This document shows positions 37,944 to 45,927 of a stretch of DNA of 64,000 nucleotides, piece after piece. The stretch is from Sphingomonas sp. IW22 (GTDB lineage: Bacteria > Pseudomonadota > Alphaproteobacteria > Sphingomonadales > Sphingomonadaceae), in contig NZ_JBGGWB010000001.1 of assembly GCF_041321155.1 (NCBI RefSeq), forward strand, positions 124,001-188,000. Direction: 5' to 3'. Numbering within the stretch: the stretch's first letter is position 1; every line of letters starts with the position of its first letter. Position numbers and translations under genes: made by a program. The notes beneath the pieces were generated by a model. That model was not told the DNA's origin. It did no database searches and worked only from the letters and a program-made list of their open reading frames with translations.

Positions 37944-37976
37944 GGGCGCCGATCGAAAGACCGGCGCCCTTTTTTT
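37944..37976. terminator. Bidirectional intrinsic terminator between glycine-zipper gene and rplT
   Basis: Arms GGGCGCCG (37944-37951) and CGGCGCCC (37962-37969) are perfect and are followed by seven T. An A-rich tract upstream gives a U-run for the convergent rplT transcript. Confidence 0.88.
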
Positions 37977-37996
37977 ATCAGCTTCGGCTGAAAGAC

Positions 37997-38362
37997 TTAT
38001 GCTGCCTGGGGCAGCGCAGCCTTCGCCTGGGCGATGATTGCCGAAAAGGCTTCGCCTTCGTGCATCGCGATGTCGGCCAGAACCTTCCGATCCAGTTCGA
38101 TGCCAGCGAGCTTCAGCCCGTGCATGAACTGCGAATAGGTCAGACCTTCGGCGCGGACGCCGGCGTTGATGCGCTGGATCCACAGGCCGCGGAACGTGCG
38201 CTTCTTAACCTTACGGTCGCGATAGGCGTACTGGCCAGCCTTTTCGACTGCCTGACGCGCGATGCGGATGGTGTTCTTGCGACGGCCGTAAAAGCCCTTC
38301 GCCTGATCCAAAATCCGCTTATGCTTGGCCTTCGTGGTCGTACCACGCTTTACTCGTGCCAT
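37997..38362 (-). CDS. rplT: Ribosomal protein L20
   Basis: A 121-residue basic 50S protein starting [24 protein letters not shown], the standard L20 N-terminus that threads into 23S rRNA, with [20 protein letters not shown] downstream. It lies 15 nt after rpmI. infC, often the first gene of this operon in other bacteria, is not adjacent. A terminator follows. Confidence 0.97.
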   Translation of the reverse strand: MARVKRGTTTKAKHKRILDQAKGFYGRRKNTIRIARQAVEKAGQYAYRDRKVKKRTFRGLWIQRINAGVRAEGLTYSQFMHGLKLAGIELDRKVLADIAMHEGEAFSAIIAQAKAALPQAA

Positions 38363-38377
38363 GTCTTATGCCCTCCC

Positions 38378-38581
38378 TTACTTGAGGCCATAGGGCGCCC
38401 AGAGGCGCACGTGACCGGCATCCGAATCCGACAGCACGCTGGTGCCACGGTTCTGGCGAATATACTTCGCGTTGTGCGACATCAGGCGGTGGCGCTTGCC
38501 GGCGACGCCGTGCTTCACCTTGCCCGTTGCGGTGAACTTGAAGCGCTTCTTCACACCGCTCTTGGTCTTCATCTTGGGCAT
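38378..38581 (-). CDS. rpmI: Ribosomal protein L35
   Basis: A 67-residue basic 50S protein, [15 protein letters not shown] onward, with [19 protein letters not shown]. The ATG at 38581 has a strong GAAGGAGAC site. Part of that site lies in one arm of a short hairpin (38592-38611), so initiation may be modulated. It is co-transcribed with rplT. Confidence 0.97.
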   Translation of the reverse strand: MPKMKTKSGVKKRFKFTATGKVKHGVAGKRHRLMSHNAKYIRQNRGTSVLSDSDAGHVRLWAPYGLK

Positions 38582-38591
38582 TTTCGTCTCC

Positions 38592-38611
38592 TTCAGGTCG
38601 ACGATCCTGAA
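38592..38611 (-). promoter_or_regulatory. Hairpin touching the rpmI ribosome-binding site
   Basis: On the minus strand TTCAGG and CCTGAA (38611-38606 and 38597-38592) form a 6-bp stem with an 8-nt loop. The last bases of the second arm are the first bases of the Shine-Dalgarno sequence. In other bacteria L20 represses its own operon by binding leader RNA; a comparable role here is speculative. Confidence 0.35.
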
Positions 38612-38700
38612 CTGCCATGGCAGCCCACACTGGCCAGGCGGTTCGTCAAAACGATCGTGGAAGTTGCGCGCGTTAGCCGCAGTCGCGGCGAAACGCAAGA

Positions 38701-39519
38701 TCAGTGGTGATGATGGTCGTGATCGCCAATCGCATGCAGTGCTTCCAGCACGTCGTCGGCGCGCGCGGCGTCGCCGATGGCCAGCACATGCCCCTCGCTG
38801 GCGGCGGTCAGGGGGTCGCCGTTCCAGTCGCACATGCGACCGCCCGCGCCCTCCACCACAGGCACCAGCGCAGCGAAGTCATAGAGCTTCAGCCCCGATT
38901 CGCACACGATGTCCAGATGCCCGCTGGCGAGCAGGCCGTAATTGTAACAGTCGCCGCCATAAACCGGGCCCTGACGCGGCGCGCCCTTTGACACCGCATG
39001 GATCAGCGACATGAAATGCGGCACGTCGCCATCGGCGAACAGATGCGGGCTGGTGGTGGCAACGATCGCCCCTTCAAGCGTGGGGCAGGCTCGCGTGCGT
39101 GCAGGCCGCCCGTTGAACAACGTGTCCCGCCCCACAACACCGACCCATCGTTCGCGCTGCACCGGCTGGTCGATGATGCCCAGCACGGGCCAGCCATCCT
39201 CGACCAGCGCAATCAGCGTGCCGAAAATGGCGCGGCCGACGGTGAAGCTGCGCGTGCCGTCGATCGGGTCCAGGATCCACTGCCGCCCCGTGACACCGGG
39301 CTTTTCGCCATATTCCTCGCCCACGATGCCATCGCCGGATCGTTCGGCGTCGAGCAAGCGGCGCATCGCCGCCTCCGCCTCCTGATCGGCGAGCGTCACC
39401 GGGGACTGATCGCCCTTGGTCTCAAGGCCAAAGGCGCCGCGAAAATAGGGTCGAATGACCTCGCCCGCCGCATCGGCAAGACGGTGGGCGAGGTCGATAT
39501 CGGCTTGTGAAACTGGCAT
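38701..39519 (-). CDS. hisN: Inositol-monophosphatase-family phosphatase, probably histidinol-phosphatase
   Basis: A 272-residue metal-dependent phosphatase. The metal site motifs are [19 protein letters not shown] (about 81-92) and [19 protein letters not shown] with the distal Asp. The sequence resembles the IMPase-like HisN, which performs the histidinol-phosphate step in many alphaproteobacteria. Inositol or other sugar phosphates remain possible. The protein ends GDHDHHHH, a natural His-rich tail. GGGGAGGG precedes the ATG at 39519. Confidence 0.8.
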   Translation of the reverse strand: MPVSQADIDLAHRLADAAGEVIRPYFRGAFGLETKGDQSPVTLADQEAEAAMRRLLDAERSGDGIVGEEYGEKPGVTGRQWILDPIDGTRSFTVGRAIFGTLIALVEDGWPVLGIIDQPVQRERWVGVVGRDTLFNGRPARTRACPTLEGAIVATTSPHLFADGDVPHFMSLIHAVSKGAPRQGPVYGGDCYNYGLLASGHLDIVCESGLKLYDFAALVPVVEGAGGRMCDWNGDPLTAASEGHVLAIGDAARADDVLEALHAIGDHDHHHH

Positions 39520-39550
39520 CGCCCTCCCCTAGCGGGTCGGACGGCCTGCG

Positions 39551-40402
39551 TCAGCCATTGATGACGATGCCGCCATTGGGGTGCAGCACCTGACCCGACA
39601 TATAGCTGGAGTCGTCGCACGCCAGAAACAGGAAGGACGGGGCCACCTCGTTCGGCTGGCCGGGGCGGCCCATCGGCGTGCTTTCGCCAAAGCTCTTGAG
39701 CTTTTCCTCGGTCGCGCCGCCGAACGGGTTGAGCGGCGTCCAGATCGGCCCCGGTGCGACGGCGTTCACCCGGATGCCCTTTTCGATCAGGTTTTCCGAC
39801 AGGCTGCGGGTAAATGCCGTGATCGCACCCTTTGTCGAGGAATAGTCGAGCAGTTCCTTAGACCCCTGATACATCGTCACCGACGTACAGTTCACGATCG
39901 CCGAATCCGCTTTCATATGCGGCACCGCGGCCTGAACCATGAAGAACATGCCGAAGATGTTGGTCTGGAACGTGCGGCGCAGCTGTTCTTCGGTGATGTC
40001 GACAATGTCGGTGTCGGGGTGCTGTTCACCGGCATTGTTGACCAGAATGTCGACCCGGCCGAATTCCTGCACGACGCGGGCAACCGCCTGCTCGCAGAAC
40101 GCCTTGTCGCCGACGTCGCCCGCGATGTTGATGGCGCGCGCGCCCTCCTCGCGGACAATGCGCGCCGTTTCCTCGGCATCGTCATGTTCGCACAGGTACA
40201 GGATCGCCACATCGGCCCCTTCCCGCGCATAAAGCGCCGCGACCGCGCGACCGATGCCGCTGTCGGCGCCGGTGACGATCGCCACCTTGCCCTTCAACCG
40301 GCCCGAACCGGGATAGCGCGGCTGCCACTCGGGCTTGGGATCGAGTTTCGATTCGTGGCCGGGCAGCGCGTCCTCGTGAACCATGTCGATCGTTTCGGTC
40401 AT
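39551..40402 (-). CDS. SDR oxidoreductase (YhdF/YghA-like, long N-terminus)
   Basis: A 283-residue SDR with a 35-residue N-terminal extension (LPGHESKLDPKPEWQPRYPG) typical of the YhdF/YghA/GsiB-associated group. The Rossmann motif is TGADSGIG, followed by NNAGEQHP, and the active-site Tyr/Lys are in YSSTKGA. The C-terminus ends YMSGQVLHPNGGIVING. The ATG at 40402 has AGAGGTG upstream; the longer open frame has no support. Such proteins are often stress-induced dehydrogenases of unknown substrate. Confidence 0.85.
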   Translation of the reverse strand: MTETIDMVHEDALPGHESKLDPKPEWQPRYPGSGRLKGKVAIVTGADSGIGRAVAALYAREGADVAILYLCEHDDAEETARIVREEGARAINIAGDVGDKAFCEQAVARVVQEFGRVDILVNNAGEQHPDTDIVDITEEQLRRTFQTNIFGMFFMVQAAVPHMKADSAIVNCTSVTMYQGSKELLDYSSTKGAITAFTRSLSENLIEKGIRVNAVAPGPIWTPLNPFGGATEEKLKSFGESTPMGRPGQPNEVAPSFLFLACDDSSYMSGQVLHPNGGIVING

Positions 40403-40478
40403 CGTCGCACCTCTTTGCTCTGGGGAGATGCGACGATGAACCGATTGCGCGCGGGGCCGTTCCGCCCTTTGCCTTAGA

Positions 40479-42002
40479 TCAAGCGCTTTCGAGCAGACCT
40501 TCCTTGGCGATCCGCTCACGCCAGACCAGTGGCGCCAGCTGGTGAACGTTGTTGCCCTCTGCATCGACAGCGACGGTGACGGGGAAGTCCTTCACCTCGA
40601 ACTCGTAAATCGCCTCCATGCCCAGATCCTCGAACCCGACGACTTTCGACCCCTTGATTGCGCGCGCCACCAGATAGGCTGCGCCGCCGACCGCCATCAG
40701 ATAGGCGGACTTGTGGTCGCGGATCGCGTCGGTGGCGGCGGGGCCGCGCTCTGCCTTGCCGACCATGGCCAGCAAGCCCTGTTCCAGCATCATGCGCGTG
40801 AACTTGTCCATGCGCGTGGCGGTGGTGGGACCGGCGGGCCCGACCACTTCCTCGCCCACCGGATCGACGGGGCCGACATAATAGATCACGCGACCCTTGA
40901 ACTCGACCGGCAGTTCCTGACCCGCTTCCAGCATATCCTTGATCCGCTTGTGCGCGGCGTCGCGGCCGGTCAGCATCTTGCCGTTCAACAGCAGGCGATC
41001 GCCCTGCTTCCAGCCCTGCACCACCTCCGGCGTCAGCGTGTCGAGGTCGACGCGGATCGCCGCGGGATCGGGCTGCCAGTCGACCTTGGGCCATGCGTTC
41101 AGATCGGGCGCCTCCAGATAGCTCGGCCCGGACCCGTCCAGCGTGAAGTGCGCGTGGCGCGTCGCGGCGCAATTGGGGATCATCGCCACCGGCTTGCCCG
41201 CGGCATGACACGGCGCGTCCATGATCTTAACGTCGAGGATGGTGGACAGGCCGCCCAGCCCCTGCGCGCCGATGCCCAGCGCGTTCACCCGGTCGAAAAT
41301 GTCGATCCGCAGCTTCTCGATATCGTTCGACGGGCCGCGCAGCTTCAGCTGGGCCATGTCGATTGGCTCCATCAGCGCCTTCTTCGCCAACAGCACGCAA
41401 TGTTCCGCCGTGCCGCCGATGCCGATGCCCAACATCCCCGGCGGGCACCAGCCCGCGCCCATTTGCGGCAGCATCTCGACCACCCAGTCGACGATTGAAT
41501 CCGACGGGTTCATCATCTTGAACTTGGACTTGTTCTCGCTGCCGCCGCCCTTGGCCGCGACGTCGATCGAAACCGTAGCGCCCGGCACCATTTCCACGTG
41601 CAGCACCGACGGCGTGTTGTCGCGCGTGTTGCGCCGGGTGAAGGCCGGGTCAGCCAGGACCGACGCGCGCAGCCGGTTTTCAGGGTGGAGGTAAGCGCGG
41701 CGAACGCCCTCATCCACCACCTCCTGCAAGGACCGGCGGGTGTCGTCTAGGCGGCAATCCATGCCCCATTTGACGAACACGTTGACGATGCCGGTGTCCT
41801 GACAGATCGGGCGATGCCCCTCAGCACACATGCGGCTGTTGGTCAGGATCTGCGCGATCGCGTCCTTGGCCGCGGGCGACTGTTCGGCGGCATAGGCGTC
41901 ACCCAACGCGCGGATATAGTCCATCGGGTGGAAATAGCTGATGAACTGAAGCGCGTCGGCGACGCTGTCGATCAGATCGGTTGCGCGAATGGTGACGGTC
42001 AT
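40479..42002 (-). CDS. Fumarate hydratase class I
   Basis: A 507-residue iron-sulfur hydro-lyase interconverting fumarate and malate in the TCA cycle. Alpha-like and beta-like parts are fused as in FumA/FumB. Cys residues likely to bind the 4Fe-4S cluster lie in RPICQDTG, GAGWCPPG and the region near GGTAEHCV. The C-terminal part includes YYVGPVDPVGEEVVGPAGPTTATRMD, conserved in this class. The ATG at 42002 opens MTVTIRATDLIDSVADAL. The fused class I enzyme is oxygen-sensitive in other organisms. Confidence 0.93.
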   Translation of the reverse strand: MTVTIRATDLIDSVADALQFISYFHPMDYIRALGDAYAAEQSPAAKDAIAQILTNSRMCAEGHRPICQDTGIVNVFVKWGMDCRLDDTRRSLQEVVDEGVRRAYLHPENRLRASVLADPAFTRRNTRDNTPSVLHVEMVPGATVSIDVAAKGGGSENKSKFKMMNPSDSIVDWVVEMLPQMGAGWCPPGMLGIGIGGTAEHCVLLAKKALMEPIDMAQLKLRGPSNDIEKLRIDIFDRVNALGIGAQGLGGLSTILDVKIMDAPCHAAGKPVAMIPNCAATRHAHFTLDGSGPSYLEAPDLNAWPKVDWQPDPAAIRVDLDTLTPEVVQGWKQGDRLLLNGKMLTGRDAAHKRIKDMLEAGQELPVEFKGRVIYYVGPVDPVGEEVVGPAGPTTATRMDKFTRMMLEQGLLAMVGKAERGPAATDAIRDHKSAYLMAVGGAAYLVARAIKGSKVVGFEDLGMEAIYEFEVKDFPVTVAVDAEGNNVHQLAPLVWRERIAKEGLLESA

Positions 42003-42087
42003 GGCCTCGCTTCACATGGATCACAGGAATGCGCCTGCCATAAGATGCCGCGCCCGACTGGCCAAGTCCGGTGCGACTGGAAACCTT

Positions 42088-42103
42088 TTGATAATCTTAT
42101 CAA
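42088..42103. promoter_or_regulatory. Perfect 16-bp palindrome before the GGDEF/EAL gene
   Basis: TTGATAATCTTATCAA is fully symmetric apart from the central TC and ends 12 nt before the GTG start. The half-sites TTGAT/ATCAA match those of FNR/FixK sites, but the spacing is 6 rather than 4, so a canonical FNR box is not met. It is a good operator candidate for an unidentified regulator. Confidence 0.5.
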
Positions 42104-42115
42104 TCGTAAGCAGAT

Positions 42116-44179
42116 GTGGTGGGCAAACTGGACCTCAAAACATCATTCGACCGCGTACGGGACCTGATTCGCCCCGGCGAAGGCCCGGTGCAGGACATCG
42201 ACTCCGCTGCCAGCATCGCGCTTCGGCTGGTGAGAGAGACGGAAGAGCATGGCAGCGGCTGGTTTTGGGAAACCGATCGCAACGGCAACCTGACCTATCT
42301 GTCCGAAAAGGTCGACGGTATGCTGGGCGCCGATGGCGCGCTGGGCCGTCCGTTCACAGCGCTGTTCCGGCTGGCGTCCGATGGCGAAGATACCGAACGC
42401 ACGCTGGCATTCCACTTTACCTCGCGCACATCCTTTTCCGATTATTCGCTGCAATCGGGTGAAGGCGACGGGACGCGTTCCTGGACCGTTTCCGGGCGCC
42501 CGCGCCTGGACCCGCTGGGACAGTTTCAAGGGTTCACCGGCACCGGTAGCGACCTGACCGAAAAACGCCGGGCAGAGGCGGAAATCACCCGCCTCGCCCT
42601 GTTCGACGCGCTGACCGGACTTGCCAATCGTCAGCGGATGCGGCTGTCGCTGGATCAGACGCTGGCCTATTCGCACAATGGATGGCGCCACGTCGCCCTG
42701 TTGCTGCTCGACCTCGACCGGTTCAAGGCGGTGAACGATACGCTCGGCCATCAGGTCGGCGACGCGCTGTTGAAGCAGGTGGCCGACCGCCTGCTGCGGT
42801 GCGTCGGCGACAGCGGGCTTGTCGGGCGGCTTGGCGGCGACGAGTTCGAGGTAATCGTTCCCGATCCGCGCGACCGGCCATCGCTGATCGAACTGGCGCG
42901 TTCGATTATCGCATCGCTGTCCCAGCCCTATTTTCTGGCCGGGACGACGGTCACCATCGGCGCATCGGTCGGCATCGCGCTGGCACCAGGGGACGGCCAT
43001 GATTCCGAAACGCTGATCCGCAGCGCAGACCTGGCGCTATATGCGGCCAAGGCTGACGGCCGCGGAACCCACCGGTTCTATCATGAGGACATGCTGGCGG
43101 GTGCCCGGCACCGAAAGGCGCTGGAGGACGATCTGCGCGGCGCGCTTGCTCGCGGCGAACTTCACGTCGCCTATCAGCCGGTCGTATCCACCAGCGACGA
43201 AAAGATCGTCGGCTTCGAGGCACTCGCCCGCTGGACGCACCCCGTGCGCGGGGCGGTATCGCCCGGCGATTTCGTGCCAATCGCCGAAGAATGTGGCATG
43301 ATCGAACAGATCGGCGAATGGGTGCTGCGAACGGCCACGACCGATGCCGCCAAATGGCCGGCTGGCATCCGCGTCGCGGTCAATGTCTCCCCGATTCAGT
43401 TCGCCAATTCGCGCCTGCCCGCCATCGTCGCGTCGGCGCTGGCGTCAAGCGGACTGTCCCCGGCGCGGCTTGAGCTTGAGATTACCGAAAGCGTCTTTCT
43501 GAACGAAGATGCCGAGTCGGAAGCGATGTTCGCGGCGCTGAAGCGGCTGGGTGTGCGGCTGGCGCTGGACGATTTCGGCACAGGCTATTCCTCGCTCGGC
43601 TATTTGCGCAAGGCGCCGTTCGACAAGATCAAGATCGACCAGAGCTTCGTGCGCGGCGCCGCCGTCACGGGTAATCGCAACGCGGCGATCATTCAGGCCA
43701 TCGTGTCACTGGCAACCACGCTGGGGATGGAAACCACCGCCGAGGGTGTGGAGGTGCAGGACGAGATTGCGCTGGTCGCGCGACTGGGGTGCAGCCACAT
43801 CCAAGGTTATGTCTATGGACGGCCCATGCCCGTGACAGACGCAAGCGCGCTCGCCTCAACAGGCCGTGCGATTCCAGAGGGCGTACGCGTCAGCCGGGCG
43901 CCACGCATCCGGACGCTACGCTGGGCGCGGGTGCAAGCGGGGGATTACTCGGGGGAAGTGCGGGTCCGCAACCTGTCGACGATGGGCGCGATGATCGACG
44001 GCGTCGACTTTCCCGATACCATGATCGGCACACGCCTAACGATCGAGCTGATCGAGGGCCAGCTGTTCGAGGCTGAAATACGCTGGACCCATGACGGTCA
44101 GGCGGGGTTGCAGTTCAGTGAGGGGATCAACCTCGATCGGCTCCAACCACAGCCGGCGCCGAAACGCCGGCCGGGCTGA
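42116..44179 (+). CDS. PAS-GGDEF-EAL-PilZ cyclic-di-GMP protein
   Basis: A 687-residue cytoplasmic protein. A PAS-like domain covers about residues 30-145. The GGDEF domain has an intact active site RLGGDEFEV (near 238-246) and begins FDALTGLANR. The EAL domain has GFEALARW (about 365) plus the later metal/catalytic motifs ITESVFLNED, LDDFGTGYSS and KIDQSFV. A C-terminal PilZ-like domain (about 590-680) has RVRNLSTMG. Both synthesis and hydrolysis of c-di-GMP look possible; the net activity is unknown. The start is GTG (42116 or 42119) with only a weak binding site. It is divergent from fumarase. Confidence 0.9.
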   Translation: MVGKLDLKTSFDRVRDLIRPGEGPVQDIDSAASIALRLVRETEEHGSGWFWETDRNGNLTYLSEKVDGMLGADGALGRPFTALFRLASDGEDTERTLAFHFTSRTSFSDYSLQSGEGDGTRSWTVSGRPRLDPLGQFQGFTGTGSDLTEKRRAEAEITRLALFDALTGLANRQRMRLSLDQTLAYSHNGWRHVALLLLDLDRFKAVNDTLGHQVGDALLKQVADRLLRCVGDSGLVGRLGGDEFEVIVPDPRDRPSLIELARSIIASLSQPYFLAGTTVTIGASVGIALAPGDGHDSETLIRSADLALYAAKADGRGTHRFYHEDMLAGARHRKALEDDLRGALARGELHVAYQPVVSTSDEKIVGFEALARWTHPVRGAVSPGDFVPIAEECGMIEQIGEWVLRTATTDAAKWPAGIRVAVNVSPIQFANSRLPAIVASALASSGLSPARLELEITESVFLNEDAESEAMFAALKRLGVRLALDDFGTGYSSLGYLRKAPFDKIKIDQSFVRGAAVTGNRNAAIIQAIVSLATTLGMETTAEGVEVQDEIALVARLGCSHIQGYVYGRPMPVTDASALASTGRAIPEGVRVSRAPRIRTLRWARVQAGDYSGEVRVRNLSTMGAMIDGVDFPDTMIGTRLTIELIEGQLFEAEIRWTHDGQAGLQFSEGINLDRLQPQPAPKRRPG

Positions 44180-44188
44180 AGTCACAGC

Positions 44189-44398
44189 TCAGGCGTCCTG
44201 CTGACGGCTGATTTCCTTGGCCTGATCGGCATCGCGCTGTGAACCGGGGGCCGAGGTAGAGGGGGGATCGGACGCGTCCATCGAGTCCTCTGATCCGATA
44301 TCGACGGCCTCATCCTCATGCGAGTCGTCGGGATTGGGCGGCGCCACGGACAGGCCGTCCTTCGCTTCGTCGGCGATGGGAAGATCTTGGTCGCTCAT
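44189..44398 (-). CDS. Small acidic hypothetical protein
   Basis: A 69-residue, strongly acidic, probably disordered protein rich in Asp, Ser, Glu and Pro, with no Cys, Trp or Tyr. It has a clear GGAGAG ribosome-binding site before the ATG at 44398, which is the best evidence that it is real. It ends DADQAKEISRQQDA. I do not recognise a family. It is convergent with the c-di-GMP gene, 9 nt from its stop. Confidence 0.6.
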   Translation of the reverse strand: MSDQDLPIADEAKDGLSVAPPNPDDSHEDEAVDIGSEDSMDASDPPSTSAPGSQRDADQAKEISRQQDA

Positions 44399-44455
44399 TA
44401 TTGCTCTCCTTCGACAGCGTTAACGAGCGCCCCCAACCCGGCGTTCCGCCCATAT

Positions 44456-44487
44456 AAAAAAGGCCCGGCGGTTGCCCGCCGAGCCTT
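44456..44487 (-). terminator. Intrinsic terminator of the Bax-inhibitor-1-like gene
   Basis: On the minus strand AAGGCTCGGCGGG and CCGCCGGGCCTT form a long stem with a CAA loop, followed by a run of T (complement of A at 44456-44461). It ends the transcript from 44516. Confidence 0.8.
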
Positions 44488-44515
44488 CTCAACCGTTTCG
44501 CGAATGGCGAAAGGA

Positions 44516-45247
44516 TCAGTCGCGGCTGCCCATGAACGACAGCAAGAACTGGAACATGTTCACGAAGTCGAGATACAGCGACAGCGCGCCCATGATCACG
44601 ACCTTGCCCATCATATCGGTGCCTGCGACCCAGTCATACATGCTCTTGATACGCTGGGTATCATAAGCGGTCAGGCCCGCGAACAGCAGCACACCAATCG
44701 CACTGATGACCATGTTCATCACCGGCGACTGGAACCACAGGTTCAGCAGCGAAGCGACGATCAGGCCGACAACGCCCATGATCAGGAACGTGCCGAGACC
44801 CGACAGGTTACGCTTGGTCGTGTAACCGTAAAGGCTGAGCGACAGGAACGCGACCGCCGTTGCGAAGAAAGTGATCGCGATCGACGCGCCCGTGTAGACG
44901 AGGAAGATCGACGACATCGACAGGCCCATGACCGCCGAAAACGCCCAGAAGATCGCCTGCGCCGCGCCCGTCGACAGCTTGTTGATGCCAAAGCTCAACA
45001 CCATCACGAACCCAAGCGGCGCCAGCGCGATAACCCAGCGCAGCGGCGTGCCGAACACAGCTTCCGCCATGCCAGACGAAGCGAACAGCAGGGCGACGAT
45101 GCCCGTCAGCAGCACGCCCGACGCCATGTAGTTGTAAACCGAGAGCATATAGGACCGCAGCCCCGCATCATACGCCGCGCCGCGCGTACCTGCGCGCGTG
45201 GCGTAGGGAGCGGACGAAGCGGTCCGGGGATCCGACCAATTAGCCAT
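44516..45247 (-). CDS. Bax inhibitor-1/YccA-family membrane protein
   Basis: A 243-residue protein with about seven transmembrane helices after a polar 45-residue N-terminus. The UPF0005/BI-1 signature appears as LTAYDTQRIKSMYD and LSLYLDFVNMFQFLLSF near the end. Family members are Ca2+-leak channels or modulators of FtsH. The ATG at 45247 has AAAGGAG; the longer frame is upstream leader. It has its own promoter and terminator, so it is likely monocistronic. Confidence 0.92.
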   Translation of the reverse strand: MANWSDPRTASSAPYATRAGTRGAAYDAGLRSYMLSVYNYMASGVLLTGIVALLFASSGMAEAVFGTPLRWVIALAPLGFVMVLSFGINKLSTGAAQAIFWAFSAVMGLSMSSIFLVYTGASIAITFFATAVAFLSLSLYGYTTKRNLSGLGTFLIMGVVGLIVASLLNLWFQSPVMNMVISAIGVLLFAGLTAYDTQRIKSMYDWVAGTDMMGKVVIMGALSLYLDFVNMFQFLLSFMGSRD

Positions 45248-45284
45248 CTTAAACTCCTTTGCCCGGCCCGTGCCGGATGTCCGA

Positions 45285-45313
45285 AATATCGTGACCAAGG
45301 CCCCCGGTTTCAA
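45285..45313 (-). promoter_or_regulatory. Promoter of the Bax-inhibitor-1-like gene, with an inverted repeat over the -35
   Basis: TTGAAA (45313-45308), a 17-nt spacer and GATATT (45290-45285) form a plausible sigma-70-type promoter. CCGGTTT and AAACCGG (45304-45310 and 45317-45323) form a 7-bp inverted repeat that covers the -35, as a repressor site would. Confidence 0.5.
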
Positions 45314-45390
45314 GCAAAACCGGCAGCGCCGGAGAATCAGACACAGTTCGTTACATTGCACATCGCGGCCAATGGGGCCAAATTGCCGTC

Positions 45391-45927
45391 ATGCACCGCC
45401 TGTTCGTCGGCCTTCGTCCCCCGCGCGCCGTCAGGGAGCGCCTTAGCGCCGCGATGAGCGGCATTGCGGGCGCCCGGTGGCAAAGCGACGATCAGCTTCA
45501 CATCACGCTGCGTTTCATTGGCGAAGTCGACCGCCGCGTGGGCGAAGATGTGGCTCACGCCCTGGCGACGGTCGCCTTTCCCCCGTTGTCGCTGCGGATC
45601 GAGGGCGTCGGCAGCTTTGACGCGCGCGGACGCGTCAACGCCGTCTGGGCGGGCGTTCGGCCGCATGACGAGATCGCGCGCCTGCACCGCAAGGTCGATC
45701 AGGCCGTTGTGCGCGCTGGCCTCCCTTCTGAAAGGCGCGCTTACCTGCCCCACATAACGCTCGCCCGTTTCGGACGCGGAGCCGGGCCGGTCGATCGCTG
45801 GCTGGGCGATCACGCGGCGCTGTGCAGTGCTCCGTTCGAGGTCGATGCCATGATCCTGTTCGAAAGCCATTTGGGCAGCGAGGGTGCCAGCTATGCCGCG
45901 GTGGAGCGTTACCCGCTGACCGGCTGA
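45391..45927 (+). CDS. thpR: RNA 2',3'-cyclic phosphodiesterase (2H family)
   Basis: A 178-residue protein starting HRLFVGLRPP. The two HxT catalytic motifs are H37-T39 (LHITLRF) and H121-T123 (PHITLARF), spaced as in the ThpR/LigT group, which cleaves 2',3'-cyclic phosphates and can ligate tRNA halves in vitro. Its 3' end overlaps the convergent methyltransferase gene by 19 nt. Confidence 0.92.
   Translation: MHRLFVGLRPPRAVRERLSAAMSGIAGARWQSDDQLHITLRFIGEVDRRVGEDVAHALATVAFPPLSLRIEGVGSFDARGRVNAVWAGVRPHDEIARLHRKVDQAVVRAGLPSERRAYLPHITLARFGRGAGPVDRWLGDHAALCSAPFEVDAMILFESHLGSEGASYAAVERYPLTG

Noticed and set aside
42088..42103. Calling the palindrome a canonical FNR/FixK box
   Set aside because: Half-sites match but the spacer is 6 instead of 4, so the assignment would overreach.
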